Shown here: piece after piece, positions 54,298-62,623 of the stretch
Position numbering within the stretch: the first letter of the stretch is position 1
Layout of the letters: every line of letters starts with the position of its first letter
Assembly: GCF_029983095.1 (NCBI RefSeq)
Contig: NZ_CP120467.1
Span: 310,001-374,000 of the forward strand
DNA length: 64,000 bases
Source of the DNA: Enterococcus montenegrensis
GTDB taxonomy: Bacteria; Bacillota; Bacilli; Lactobacillales; Enterococcaceae
Reading direction: 5' to 3'
Translations under genes and position numbers: made by a program
Notes under the pieces: model-generated
Database searches by the model: none
What the model was told of the DNA's origin: nothing
The model's input: the letters and a program-made list of their open reading frames with translations, nothing else

Positions 54298-54648
54298 ATG
54301 TCAGAAAAAATTTTTACCATGCCTGTTGCTAAAGTATATCCCTTATATGTAAAAAAAGCAGAGCGCAAAGGCCGCAGTAAAGCTGAAGTGGATGAAATTA
54401 TCATGTGGCTGACGGGCTTTGACAAAGAACAATTAGCTAGGGAGATACAAAATGATACCGATTTTGAAAACTTCTTTTTAAAAGCGCCACAACTTAATCC
54501 AGCAGCAACTTCCATTAAAGGTGTGGTTTGTGGCGTACGGGTGGAAGAAATAAAAGACCCTTTGATGCAAAAAATTCGCTATTTAGATAAGTTAGTTGAT
54601 GAGCTGGCAAAAGGTAAAGCGATGGATAAAATTTTACGTAGCAATTGA
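54298..54648 (+). CDS. DUF2200 family protein
   Basis: The 116-residue protein matches the DUF2200 family, with [20 protein letters not shown] near the start, IMWLTGFD in the middle and [20 protein letters not shown] towards the end. These proteins are widespread small cytoplasmic proteins of unknown function. AAAGGACAG precedes ATG 54298. It follows the DUF4357-like gene by 16 bases and is probably cotranscribed. Confidence 0.85.
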   Translation: MSEKIFTMPVAKVYPLYVKKAERKGRSKAEVDEIIMWLTGFDKEQLAREIQNDTDFENFFLKAPQLNPAATSIKGVVCGVRVEEIKDPLMQKIRYLDKLVDELAKGKAMDKILRSN

Positions 54649-54718
54649 GGAAAGCAAACCTTTTTAACCAGATAACTATTTATATCCAATGTATTGTGTT
54701 AAATTTCATGCAGTAAAC

Positions 54719-54829
54719 ATAGTCTGGGACATAACTTTTTGAGTTATGTCCCAGACTATTCGTATCTGAATAAACGGTGGAATCAGCAGCAACTCCTCGG
54801 AGTTAGACGCTTCTGTTCCAACCTCTTTT
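54719..54829 (+). repeat. Double hairpin element, probable terminator/intergenic repeat
   Basis: A perfect 18-bp stem (54719-54736 with 54742-54759) is followed by a branched structure at about 54775-54820: TGGAA/TTCCA outer arms, partial CAG/CTG pairing and an inner AACTCC/GGAGTT stem, then a T-run (54824-54832). I take the second part as a terminator for the DUF2200 unit; AGTCTGGGACATAAC is a type of sequence I associate with repeated intergenic elements in this group, which I cannot check here. Confidence 0.6.
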
Positions 54830-54833
54830 TTTG

Positions 54834-54841
54834 CTATACTA
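54834..54841 (+). promoter_or_regulatory. Extended -10 promoter candidate for the FlaR-like gene
   Basis: TTGCTATACT contains the TGn extension and TATACT, about 32 bases before the ATG. A clear -35 box is missing. Confidence 0.4.
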
Positions 54842-54872
54842 AAAAAATACTTTAGTCTAAGGCGGGGATAGG

Positions 54873-55388
54873 ATGAAAATTGCAATTTTAGGTTATTCTG
54901 GTAGCGGTAAGTCGACTTTAGCCGCCTATTTAGGCAAGCAGTATGGTATTAGTTACCTGCATTTAGATCAAGTGCAGTTCACTGACAACTGGCAAACGCG
55001 TCCAGAAACTGTTGCCAAAGAGATTGTCGAAGATTTTATGGGAAAACCAGATTGGATTATTGACGGCAATTATACCCGTTATTATCAAGCAGAACGTTTG
55101 AAACAGGCAGACCAAATTGTACTCTTATTATTTCCCTGTTATGCCGCTCTTTGGCGGATATTTAAACGAACAGTGCGTTATCATGGTAAATCTAGACCGG
55201 ATATGGCAGCTAACTCTCCAGAACATTTTAGTTGGGAATTTTTCTGGTGGATTATCTGGAAAGGACGAACTTCGAATGTGAGAAAGCACTATCAAACCAT
55301 TCAAAACCAATACCCACAAAAGGTTATCGTTATTAAAAATCAGCAGCAATTAAATGCTTTTTATCGCCGGCCAGAAAATAGTGACTGA
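54873..55388 (+). CDS. FlaR-like P-loop kinase-fold protein
   Basis: Small ATP-binding protein of the adenylate-kinase-like group annotated as topology modulation protein / FlaR. The substrate is unknown. The 171 residues have Walker A GYSGSGKST (7-15), HLDQVQF (about 32-38), a WIIDGNYTR segment (about 62-70) and a conserved WRIFKRTVRYHGKSRPD stretch (about 91-107) with arginines suited to a lid. AAGGCGGGGAT precedes ATG 54873. It stands alone between the double hairpin element and the anti-sigma gene. Confidence 0.75.
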   Translation: MKIAILGYSGSGKSTLAAYLGKQYGISYLHLDQVQFTDNWQTRPETVAKEIVEDFMGKPDWIIDGNYTRYYQAERLKQADQIVLLLFPCYAALWRIFKRTVRYHGKSRPDMAANSPEHFSWEFFWWIIWKGRTSNVRKHYQTIQNQYPQKVIVIKNQQQLNAFYRRPENSD

Positions 55389-55441
55389 CAATCATAGTTT
55401 GAATGTAATCGTCTAGAGTTAATTCAAACTATGATTTGTCA
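55386..55441. terminator. Long hairpin between convergent genes
   Basis: Arms of about 19 bases (55386-55404 with 55422-55441, one bulged base) begin at the stop of the FlaR-like gene. The T-run is weak, but the stem is long and lies between convergent genes. Confidence 0.75.
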
Positions 55442-55454
55442 CGATTTCAATGAT

Positions 55455-56549
55455 TTATTTTTCTGGTGGATAAGTAAATCCGGGCAGCTGCCCACTTTGA
55501 CTGGTGAGGGGAAAGACATCTACTTTAGTTACAGTGGCGCTTTTTACCGCGTCATCTGTTAAAATCTTTTCTAATTCAAAGGCGGGTAAATATAGGGTTA
55601 CGCCATATATTTTGAGGCCATTTTTGTTCACATCTGCTAAAACATTTTTTAACGTCGCAGCTTGAATTTTACTAGGGTCTTGTGCTAGAAAGCTCTCGTT
55701 TTTGATTAAGTATTGCAGTAATGATTTAAAATGGGTGGTTTGGCGTTTTTCTTCTGACCATTGATTTTGCTTTGTGTCAGCTAGGTGGCTAACCAATAAG
55801 GGAAAATCATCATTTAATTGCTTTTCATTTTTAATGCCGACGCCAATACCCGAAAAGCCGCCAGCAGGATTAAACCCTACGACAACAGGGTTATTCGTGT
55901 CATCAATTGTCTTTTGTGAAGGGCGCACAGCCTGCCACAATGTATTCACGTTATTAGTATTGAGTTTTAGCCACTCTTGGTAGGCGCTAATACTTTTATC
56001 TGCTTTAAAAACAAGATTGACATTTACATAGGTGCTTTTTGGCAGAGGCTTGATATTTTCTCTCAGATTGCTTTTTGCAAGAGCGGTATCAGCTTTGACA
56101 ACTTTTGTGTCAGCTAGTTGGTTTGAAGGGAGCATTTCTTGGCTAAATGTGGGCGTGAAATAATGAAAGTCAGAATTATTCAAGTAAAGTTTATTCCGCT
56201 TAATTTCAAATGTCTTAGTACCGATTGTTTGGTTGCTGTATTTAGAGCGATAGGTTTCGTTGATTTGATAAGTTCCAATTCCTGTTTGTTCCATCGTCAA
56301 ATCCGTCATGTCATAATCTGGGATTGTCAATTCATTATAAATTTGGCGATCGAAAATATACTGGTTACCTTCTACATAGGCGTTTTGACCAGTTGGATTA
56401 TAAAAGAATTGATTCAAAACTTTGGGTACTGCTAAAAATAGTAGGATCGTCACAAGAACCGCACTAAAAACAAGCAGTATTCCCCGACGATGATTTTTTT
56501 GTTGTATTTTTTTTTGCACTTTTTCAAAATCAAAATTTTGTTGGGTCAT
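55455..56549 (-). CDS. Anti-sigma factor (sigma factor regulator N- and C-terminal domains)
   Basis: Membrane protein that likely binds the ECF sigma factor encoded just upstream. The 364-residue protein has a cytoplasmic N-terminus, one helix (about 23-41), and a long outside part with the sigma-regulator N domain followed by the C domain from about 160. AAAGGAGATG precedes ATG 56549, which overlaps the sigma gene by 20 bases, so the two are translated together. Anti-sigma factors of this group keep the sigma factor inactive until an envelope signal arrives; this is inference from family and context. Confidence 0.8.
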   Translation of the reverse strand: MTQQNFDFEKVQKKIQQKNHRRGILLVFSAVLVTILLFLAVPKVLNQFFYNPTGQNAYVEGNQYIFDRQIYNELTIPDYDMTDLTMEQTGIGTYQINETYRSKYSNQTIGTKTFEIKRNKLYLNNSDFHYFTPTFSQEMLPSNQLADTKVVKADTALAKSNLRENIKPLPKSTYVNVNLVFKADKSISAYQEWLKLNTNNVNTLWQAVRPSQKTIDDTNNPVVVGFNPAGGFSGIGVGIKNEKQLNDDFPLLVSHLADTKQNQWSEEKRQTTHFKSLLQYLIKNESFLAQDPSKIQAATLKNVLADVNKNGLKIYGVTLYLPAFELEKILTDDAVKSATVTKVDVFPLTSQSGQLPGFTYPPEK

Positions 56550-57039
56550 CTTGTAACATCTCCTTTAATTGCTTGCGACTGCGATACAGACGGGTCTTTA
56601 CTTGTCCAAGGGATAAATTTGTAAGTGCAGCAATTTCTTTTATTGGCCAATCGAGAAAGTAAAATAAATAGAGCAGCTCTTGTTGGTCTTGCGGCAAGGT
56701 ATCTAGTGCGTGATAGAGCTGTATTTTTTCCTCAGTTTGTAACAGCTGCTCCAAAGGTGAAAAATCAGAATCAGAAATTGTCTGTGCCGTCGTTTTTGTT
56801 AAGGGGATAATGTGCCAACGCTTTTTCTTACGGGTAATATCGATATAATGATTTTTGATCACACGTAACAACCAAAATTTTACCCTTTCTTCTGGTAAAG
56901 TAGCAAAAGCGTCTAAAAGTTTAAAAAAAGCATCACTTACTAAATCTTCTGCGAGCGTTACATCTTTTGTCAGGCTCAAACTATAAAGCCAGCATTCTTT
57001 GGCGTAGCGCTCATATAAAATTGCCAATTCTGACTTCAT
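56530..57039 (-). CDS. ECF-type RNA polymerase sigma factor
   Basis: Extracytoplasmic-function sigma factor, 169 residues from ATG 57039. Region 2 includes AEDLVSDAFFKLLDAF (about 29-44) and region 4 is LTNLSLGQVKTRLYRSRKQL (about 143-162), giving the two-domain ECF form without region 3. I chose ATG 57039 because AAGGGGTG lies just upstream; the GTG at 57048 lies inside that binding site. A TGTAAC-16-CGTATT promoter typical of ECF sigma factors sits directly before it, suggesting self-regulation. The partner anti-sigma gene follows with a 20-base overlap. Confidence 0.87.
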   Translation of the reverse strand: MKSELAILYERYAKECWLYSLSLTKDVTLAEDLVSDAFFKLLDAFATLPEERVKFWLLRVIKNHYIDITRKKKRWHIIPLTKTTAQTISDSDFSPLEQLLQTEEKIQLYHALDTLPQDQQELLYLFYFLDWPIKEIAALTNLSLGQVKTRLYRSRKQLKEMLQDDPTKF

Positions 57040-57060
57040 CTTTTTCACCCCTTCATTATA

Positions 57061-57088
57061 AATACGTTTTTTCTTAGCTTTGGTTACA
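57061..57088 (-). promoter_or_regulatory. Probable self-regulated ECF sigma promoter
   Basis: On the minus strand TGTAAC (57088-57083), 16 bases, then CGTATT (57066-57061) closely resembles ECF promoters (TGAAAC, N16, CGTA). The start would fall near 57054, giving a leader of about 15 bases that still holds the ribosome binding site. A TATAAT at 57060-57055 without a -35 box is the alternative reading. Confidence 0.6.
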
Positions 57089-57234
57089 GTTTTTCTTTAA
57101 TTTTAACATTTCTATTAACTTTTATTGAAAGTGCTTTTTTGAAGAGGGAATAAAGGTATAAAAATGGGATGTTTGTTACACTTATTTAAGTAGCAACCTT
57201 AAAATAAGTTTTTTTTGTGAAGGGGCGAGTAAGT

Positions 57235-58260
57235 ATGACGGGAAAAATTGCGGCAGTAGGATTTTATGAAGGATTACCACTAAGTGATCCCAATAGTTTT
57301 CAAGATATAATGGTGCCACGTCCCCAGCCGTTAGCCAATGATCTATTAGTTGCAGTTAGGGCGGTTTCTGTGAATCCAGTCGATACCAAATTGCGACAAA
57401 ATGCTCAAAAGACGTTAACGCCACAAATTTTAGGCTTTGATGCAGTTGGAGAGGTAGTGGCGACAGGGGCAAATGTCCACGATCTTCAAGTGGGCGACAG
57501 AGTGTATTATGCAGGGACAAAAAAGCGTGCTGGTAGTAATCAAGCATTGCAATTGGTTGATCGCCGTATTTGTGCCTTAGCTCCTAAAACATTGACTGAA
57601 GCAAAGGCTGCCGCCATGCCGTTAACAACGTTGACTGCCTATGAACTATTATTTGAAAAATTTGGTTTAGTGGCAGAAAAAAATGCTAATGAGGGTAAGA
57701 AGATTTTAATTATTAATAGCGCAGGCGGGGTGGGTTCAATTATGAGTCAACTGGCGCACTGGGCCGGCTTAAGTGTTTATGGTACGAGCAGTCCGCATAA
57801 TTTTGAATGGCTGCGCTATAATTACGTCGATTATCCGATTGATTATCACGGTGATCTGGAACAAAATTTACAAGCGACTGGCACAAATAAGTTTGATTAT
57901 ATCGCCGTACTCTACGCCATTACCCCTTATTTTGAAGCCGTTAGTAGCTTAATTGCGCCCTTAGGACATGTTGGCGCCATTGTAGAGGTGAAAGAGGCAC
58001 TGCCATTAGTTGCATGGAAAAATTTATCGGTTAGTTTTGATTGGGAATACATGTTTACTAAAACGGATTTCAACCAAGAAATTGAAAGTCAAGGGAAAAT
58101 TTTAGCTCACGTGGCGCAATTGATTGATGAAGGAGAGCTTCACACAACGTTAACCAAAACAATTTCTGGCGGAATTAATGCAAAAAATTTGAAAAAAGCG
58201 ACTGCGTTAGTTGAAAAAGGACATATGATAGGTAAAGTCGTCGTAACGGGACCTTTTTAG
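57235..58260 (+). CDS. Zinc-type alcohol dehydrogenase-like oxidoreductase (MDR family)
   Basis: Medium-chain dehydrogenase/reductase of the zinc-type alcohol dehydrogenase-like (quinone oxidoreductase) group; it probably reduces a carbonyl or quinone with NAD(P)H. From ATG 57235 it has 341 residues: GroES-like N-domain with VSVNPVDTK (about 43-51), the nucleotide-binding motif NSAGGVGSIMSQLAHWAG (about 161-178), and no full set of zinc ligands. AGGGGCG precedes the ATG; the GTG at 57217 is rejected because it lies on that site. Transcribed alone, divergent from the sigma gene. Confidence 0.85.
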   Translation: MTGKIAAVGFYEGLPLSDPNSFQDIMVPRPQPLANDLLVAVRAVSVNPVDTKLRQNAQKTLTPQILGFDAVGEVVATGANVHDLQVGDRVYYAGTKKRAGSNQALQLVDRRICALAPKTLTEAKAAAMPLTTLTAYELLFEKFGLVAEKNANEGKKILIINSAGGVGSIMSQLAHWAGLSVYGTSSPHNFEWLRYNYVDYPIDYHGDLEQNLQATGTNKFDYIAVLYAITPYFEAVSSLIAPLGHVGAIVEVKEALPLVAWKNLSVSFDWEYMFTKTDFNQEIESQGKILAHVAQLIDEGELHTTLTKTISGGINAKNLKKATALVEKGHMIGKVVVTGPF

Positions 58261-58506
58261 AACGTTATTTTAAATTCTTTAAAATAGGAATTCGCATTTT
58301 TTAAAATTTGTCTTCTTGTTTTATAATATTAGTGTCTTAGTAATAAATGTAATGGGTTACATTTTTTAAGACAGTTTTTTTTAGTTTGCTTTTAGTAAAT
58401 TTGAAAATATTCAGATATGAAACTGTTGTTATAATTTGAAGATGATATGGTGGATGCTATTAGAATTTTTTTTAGGTTGCGTGGGGTTAAAAACGGAGGA
58501 TACATC
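58261..58506. other. Intergenic stretch before two small membrane protein genes
   Basis: AT-rich. A perfect TATAAT near 58430-58435 is a promoter candidate for the small genes downstream, with no good -35 box. A short ATTTTAAA-type inverted repeat near 58266-58306 may end the preceding gene. Confidence 0.35.
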
Positions 58507-58617
58507 ATGGAACAAAGAAAAATAATTGGAAAGATTCTCCAAGTTGTGGTCGCGATTATTTTGGGCTTTGTTGCCTATTGGGTGTTAATAGTATTAACAG
58601 GAGGAACGACACTTTAA
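58507..58617 (+). CDS. 36-residue membrane peptide, unknown function
   Basis: Short gene with ACGGAGGA seven bases before ATG 58507. The product has a basic start (MEQRKIIGKI) and one hydrophobic helix (about 11-30, LQVVVAIILGFVAYWVLIVL) and ends TGGTTL. It is followed after 23 bases by a second small membrane protein gene; the two may act together. No family was recognised. Confidence 0.6.
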   Translation: MEQRKIIGKILQVVVAIILGFVAYWVLIVLTGGTTL

Positions 58618-58640
58618 AAGCGTGAAGTGAGGGATTAAAA

Positions 58641-58805
58641 ATGGGGAAAGTACAGCGGTATTTTGGATTAACGTTACTCGGTTTTTTACTCGTGTATTTT
58701 TTTGATTTTCATGATTGGCGTCTTTTTTTATTTTTGGGACTTCCGGCTACGTTGACGGGATATTATTTGGCGGCCTATCATCAGCGAGAATTTGCTAAGC
58801 AGTGA
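58641..58805 (+). CDS. 54-residue membrane protein, unknown function
   Basis: Short gene starting at ATG 58641, with a weaker ribosome binding site (GTGAGGG, 58626-58632). The product has two likely helices (about 8-20 and 27-44) linked by FDFHDWR and ends with a charged tail. It follows the 36-residue gene in the same direction, and a strong terminator closes the unit. No family was recognised. Confidence 0.55.
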   Translation: MGKVQRYFGLTLLGFLLVYFFDFHDWRLFLFLGLPATLTGYYLAAYHQREFAKQ

Positions 58806-58856
58806 GAATAGATACGACAGCTTCGTTTTTTAACGCTAGCGTGGCTACGCAAAAAT

Positions 58857-58927
58857 AAAAAATGGAATGGTGAAAAGTTAAGGTAAAATGGGATTTTCCT
58901 TAACTTTGAGCAATTCCATTTTTTTTA
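58857..58927 (+). terminator. Terminator after the small membrane protein genes
   Basis: Two stacked stems, AAAATGGAAT/ATTCCATTTT (outer) and AAAGTTAAGG/CCTTAACTTT (inner), with a small internal loop, followed by a T-run. Confidence 0.88.
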
Positions 58928-58978
58928 TGCTGTCTTTCCCATATAATGAGCATGAAACTAACTAAAAGGAAGCTGCTT

Positions 58979-61240
58979 ATGAAAACATTTAAAGAATTAT
59001 TGCATCAAGAAGCGGTACAACCCTATCTTTGGCAAGCCCGCTATGGTGTCGAAAAAGAAAGTCAACGGATTACAGCAGAGGGCACCTTGGCCAAAACAGA
59101 TCATCCCTCAGTCTTAGGTAATCGTGCGTATCACCCGTATATTCAAACTGATTTTTCCGAAACCCAATTGGAATTAGTCACACCTGTAGCTGAAACAGCA
59201 AGTGAATTGATGCGATGGTTAGCGGCTATTCACGACGTTACCTATCGTTCAATGTCGCAGGCAGAATTTATGTGGCCAATGAGCATGCCACCTCGTTTAC
59301 CGGCAAAAGATGAAGACATCATTATTGCGAAATTAGACACTTTTGAAGATATTTTATACCGTCGTTATTTGGCTAAAGCTTATGGTAAAAGAAAACAAAT
59401 GGTCTCAGGCATTCATTTCAACTTCGAATTTGGCGCAGATTTGTTACAAAATTTATTTGCAAGTCAAAGTGAATACCCAGATTTTACTGACTTTAAAACG
59501 GCAGTCTACTTGAAAGTTACGCGTAATTATTTGCGTTATCGCTGGTTTTTAACCTATTTATTTGGTGCTACACCAACGAGTAACGAAGGCTATTTTGTGG
59601 CAGAAGATGCACCAAATGAACCTGTGCGTAGTATCCGCAACAGTCGCTTTGGTTATACCAATCACAATGATGTGCATGTTTCTTATGAAAGTTTAGCAAA
59701 ATATTTAGCCGATATTGCACAGATGGTGGAAAGCGGTAAACTTTCAGAAGAAAAAGAGTTTTATGCGCCAGTGCGCCTGCGGGGTGGGCAAAAAGTTTCA
59801 GACTTAGCGCAAACTGGTATTCGTTATATTGAACTACGCAATATTGACTTAAATCCCTTTACGCCCTTTGGCATTAGCCAAGAGCAAGTGGAATTTTTCC
59901 ATGCCTTTATGTTGTATATGCTTTATTTACCCGAAGAGGCAGCCGCGGATGAATGGGTAGCAAAAGGAGATGAAATTAATAATTTTGTGGCCTTGGAGCG
60001 ACCTGATCGCGTGACCGATTATGTCGAAGAAGGAATGGACTTGGTGGCCGGACTTAAGGCTATGGTGAAAAAATTGCAGCTACCATTACCAACGGACTTT
60101 TTTACTTTTGTTGAAAATGCTTTTGTAGATCCTAGCGAAACTTTTGCGGCACGTTTGTATGCAGCTACAAAAGAAAATCCTATAAACTGGGGACGCGAGA
60201 TCGCCAAAGAAAACCAAGCAAAAGCGTGGGCGAAACCCTATCAATTGGCTGGTTTTGCTGATATGGAATTATCAACCCAAATCATGATGTTTGATGCAAT
60301 TCAAAAAGGTGTCCAAGTTACTGTTTTGGACGAGCAGGATCAGTTTTTACAATTACGTTTTGCTGGGCGCACCGAATATGTCAAAAATGCGAATATGACC
60401 AGTAAAGATAGTTATGTTGTACCGTTAATGATGGCCAATAAGACGGTGACAAAAAAAGTTTTAGCTAAAGCGGGCTTTCGCGTACCGCAAGGAATGGAGT
60501 TTATGGATATCGATGCGGCACTGCTTGCTTATCCGAAATTTGCTAAAAGTGGCTTTGTGGTCAAACCGAAATCTACCAATTATGGTTTGGGAATATCCAT
60601 TTTTAAAAACGGTGCCAGTCTAGAAGATTTCAAAGAAGCCTTAACAATTGCCTTTGCTGAGGACACAGCTGTTTTAGTAGAGGAATTTATGGCAGGAACT
60701 GAATATCGTTTCTTTGTTTTAGACGGTGAGGTTAAAGCCATCATGTTGCGAGTACCTGCAAATATTGTCGGTGATGGAAAGCATACCATTGCCCAATTAG
60801 TGGCTGCAAAAAATCAAGATCCGCTGAGAGGAACACAGCATCGTTCGCCGCTAGAATTAATCCAGTTAGGCGAGCTTGAAAAATTAATGCTAAAAGAACA
60901 AGGCTACACAACCAACAGCGTTCCAGGAGTTGGTGTAACGGTTTATTTGCGGGAAAATTCTAACGTTAGCACAGGTGGGGATTCTATCGATGTGACCGAT
61001 GACTTTGCAGCAGATTATAAAAAAGTTGCAGCAGATGCGGTAACAGCCTTGGGTGCTAAAATTTCCGGGATTGATTTAATTATTCCGGACAAAGAAAAAC
61101 CCGCCAATAAAGAAAAAGCCTATGGCATTATAGAAGCCAATTTTAATCCCGCCATGCACATGCATGTCTATCCCTTTGGCGGAAAAAGCCGGCGTTTGAC
61201 CATGGACGTGTTGCGATTTTTATATCCTGAGATCAATTAA
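58979..61240 (+). CDS. gshF: Bifunctional glutamate-cysteine ligase / glutathione synthetase GshF
   Basis: Makes glutathione from glutamate, cysteine and glycine in one protein. From ATG 58979 it has 753 residues, the usual GshF length: the gamma-glutamylcysteine ligase part (about 1-430; GVEKESQRI near the start, and later VSYESLAKYLADIAQM) and a C-terminal ATP-grasp part with VVKPKSTNYGLGISIF (about 521-536), VLVEEFMAGTEYRFFVLDG and IIEANFNPAMHMH. AAAAGGAAG precedes ATG 58979; an ATG at 58946 overlaps a TATAAT box that is the likely -10 of its promoter. Transcribed alone. Confidence 0.95.
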   Translation: MKTFKELLHQEAVQPYLWQARYGVEKESQRITAEGTLAKTDHPSVLGNRAYHPYIQTDFSETQLELVTPVAETASELMRWLAAIHDVTYRSMSQAEFMWPMSMPPRLPAKDEDIIIAKLDTFEDILYRRYLAKAYGKRKQMVSGIHFNFEFGADLLQNLFASQSEYPDFTDFKTAVYLKVTRNYLRYRWFLTYLFGATPTSNEGYFVAEDAPNEPVRSIRNSRFGYTNHNDVHVSYESLAKYLADIAQMVESGKLSEEKEFYAPVRLRGGQKVSDLAQTGIRYIELRNIDLNPFTPFGISQEQVEFFHAFMLYMLYLPEEAAADEWVAKGDEINNFVALERPDRVTDYVEEGMDLVAGLKAMVKKLQLPLPTDFFTFVENAFVDPSETFAARLYAATKENPINWGREIAKENQAKAWAKPYQLAGFADMELSTQIMMFDAIQKGVQVTVLDEQDQFLQLRFAGRTEYVKNANMTSKDSYVVPLMMANKTVTKKVLAKAGFRVPQGMEFMDIDAALLAYPKFAKSGFVVKPKSTNYGLGISIFKNGASLEDFKEALTIAFAEDTAVLVEEFMAGTEYRFFVLDGEVKAIMLRVPANIVGDGKHTIAQLVAAKNQDPLRGTQHRSPLELIQLGELEKLMLKEQGYTTNSVPGVGVTVYLRENSNVSTGGDSIDVTDDFAADYKKVAADAVTALGAKISGIDLIIPDKEKPANKEKAYGIIEANFNPAMHMHVYPFGGKSRRLTMDVLRFLYPEIN

Positions 61241-61245
61241 ATTAA

Positions 61246-61293
61246 AAAAGTCAGATACGCTGCGTAATTTTAGCGACAGCGTATCTGACTTTT
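61246..61293. terminator. Bidirectional terminator after gshF
   Basis: 17-base perfect arms (61246-61262 with 61277-61293) with A- and T-rich ends, between convergent genes. Confidence 0.92.
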
Positions 61294-61299
61294 TATTTT

Positions 61300-61713
61300 T
61301 TAATATTCAAAACTTTTAATTTCAATGGTTTGCTTGGTTTCTTCCACTTTTAAGCCAGTCGTAGCTTCCCACCAGTTTTTCATTTCTTTCTCGTAAGTTG
61401 TAGGAAAAGCATCGACAATTTCTAGTAAGCTTTTATTATTGATTTTGGCATAAGGAAAATTCAAGGTTAAATTGTACTTCAGCTCCGTTAACAAACTGTA
61501 ATATTGGAACATTAGGTAATTCATTTCATCTGGATCATCACAAGATAAAACTTTTGGTGCACGGTCCAGCATAAAGCCGAAACTGCGCATCATAAACATA
61601 ATTCCATCCAAATGATCAGGTTGAATATAAGAAGCATCCTTCAAAATATCAATATGCGTATCAAGGGCTTCTAGTAATTCCGTTTTTAAAGCAGTGTACT
61701 CTGGTTGTGTCAT
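61300..61713 (-). CDS. Protein of unknown function, 137 residues
   Basis: Acidic cytoplasmic protein without transmembrane segments or recognised motifs; predicted to be largely helical, with FMMRSFGFMLDRAP (about 40-53) and NYLMFQYYSLLTELKYNL (about 65-82) as its more hydrophobic parts. AGGAGGGA precedes ATG 61713, so it is surely expressed. It runs the same way as the YueI-family gene upstream, with a 106-base gap holding a hairpin. I do not recognise the family. Confidence 0.75.
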   Translation of the reverse strand: MTQPEYTALKTELLEALDTHIDILKDASYIQPDHLDGIMFMMRSFGFMLDRAPKVLSCDDPDEMNYLMFQYYSLLTELKYNLTLNFPYAKINNKSLLEIVDAFPTTYEKEMKNWWEATTGLKVEETKQTIEIKSFEY

Positions 61714-61735
61714 AGCAATCCCTCCTAATTAAGCT

Positions 61736-61770
61736 GTTTTAAATGATTGAGTTATCAAATCATTTAAAAC
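61736..61770. repeat. 13-bp inverted repeat between two minus-strand genes
   Basis: GTTTTAAATGATT (61736-61748) and AATCATTTAAAAC (61758-61770) are exact reverse complements with a 9-base loop. On the minus strand no T-run follows directly, so it may be an operator or a weak terminator. Confidence 0.6.
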
Positions 61771-61819
61771 TCATTTTTGTCAGCAGATCATCAGCTGTCT
61801 CATCGCTTTAATTTTGATT

Positions 61820-62269
61820 TTAATGAAATAAGCGCTCAAAAAAGCCGGTTTTTTTCTCCGGTTTTTGTTCTGTTTTTTCTTCATTTTCTTCAGGATATTT
61901 TTTTTCCACATCAATTACCGGCTCGTTGACGGCTTCTTTAGCAACTAATAGCAAACCAAAGCTGTCGGGATTAGCATCTACAAAATCATTCACGACTGTA
62001 AATTTTGCATTGTTTTTAGTGGCCAGTTGAATATATTCGCCTTGTAGACTTTCTGGCATTTGGCCATTTAAAAGAATCGTGGCATCTTCATGTTTTTTTA
62101 ATTCAGTTAAAAAACTGTCTTTATCAGTGGGATTTTTCATTTGCGCAATGGTCATGCTTAAGTAGCAGCGTTCACGAAATGTTCCCATATATTTATGTTG
62201 TTCATCAGGATTAACTAACGGCGTACCATAGCGCCCCTTATCCAAGTGCTGTTGTAATTCGTCTGTCAT
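61820..62269 (-). CDS. YueI family protein (DUF1694)
   Basis: The 149-residue protein matches the DUF1694/YueI family: start LDKGRYGTPLVNPDEQHKYM (about 9-28) with GTFRERCYLSMTI following, then FTVVNDFVDANPDSFGLLLV (about 90-109). The last 35 residues are a charged tail (VEKKYPEENEEKTEQKPEKK) ending GFFERLFH, which may be a protein-binding peptide. Members are small cytoplasmic proteins of unknown function. GGGGGAG precedes ATG 62269. Confidence 0.85.
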   Translation of the reverse strand: MTDELQQHLDKGRYGTPLVNPDEQHKYMGTFRERCYLSMTIAQMKNPTDKDSFLTELKKHEDATILLNGQMPESLQGEYIQLATKNNAKFTVVNDFVDANPDSFGLLLVAKEAVNEPVIDVEKKYPEENEEKTEQKPEKKTGFFERLFH

Positions 62270-62406
62270 CTCGTCTCCCCCAATAATTCTGATAAGCTAA
62301 TTATAGCATGTTTGAAAGAAAAGGTAAGAAAATGCTTGCATTCTGATTATTTGCAGGATTTCATTGGAAATCGCCTTTTTTTCTGAAAATGAAAGGGGTA
62401 TACTAA

Positions 62407-62619
62407 TTGTTAGTAGATGAACAACAAAGAAGAAAGAAGGCGACTGTTTTGGAAAACTTAGGGGAAAAAATGCTGTTACCGTTGATTATTTTATTTTTAT
62501 TGGTTAGTACATATATCGACAGCCTTTCTCTTTTTCAAATCATTGGGGGAATTTTGCTGGTGATTTTAATACCAGCTGGCTTGAAATTTTTAAAAGTGCG
62601 CCAGATGGAGCGTTCATAA
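62407..62619 (+). CDS. Small membrane protein, 70 residues (start uncertain)
   Basis: Two hydrophobic helices at about 23-39 and 44-62 (numbered from TTG 62407), and a basic end KFLKVRQMERS. The start is open: TTG 62407 follows AAAGGGGT; TTG 62449 follows GAAGGCG; ATG 62470 follows AGGGGA and would give 49 residues that still hold both helices. Only the last is a standard ATG. No family was recognised. A long rod-shaped terminator follows. Confidence 0.55.
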   Translation: MLVDEQQRRKKATVLENLGEKMLLPLIILFLLVSTYIDSLSLFQIIGGILLVILIPAGLKFLKVRQMERS

Positions 62620-62623
62620 TTAC

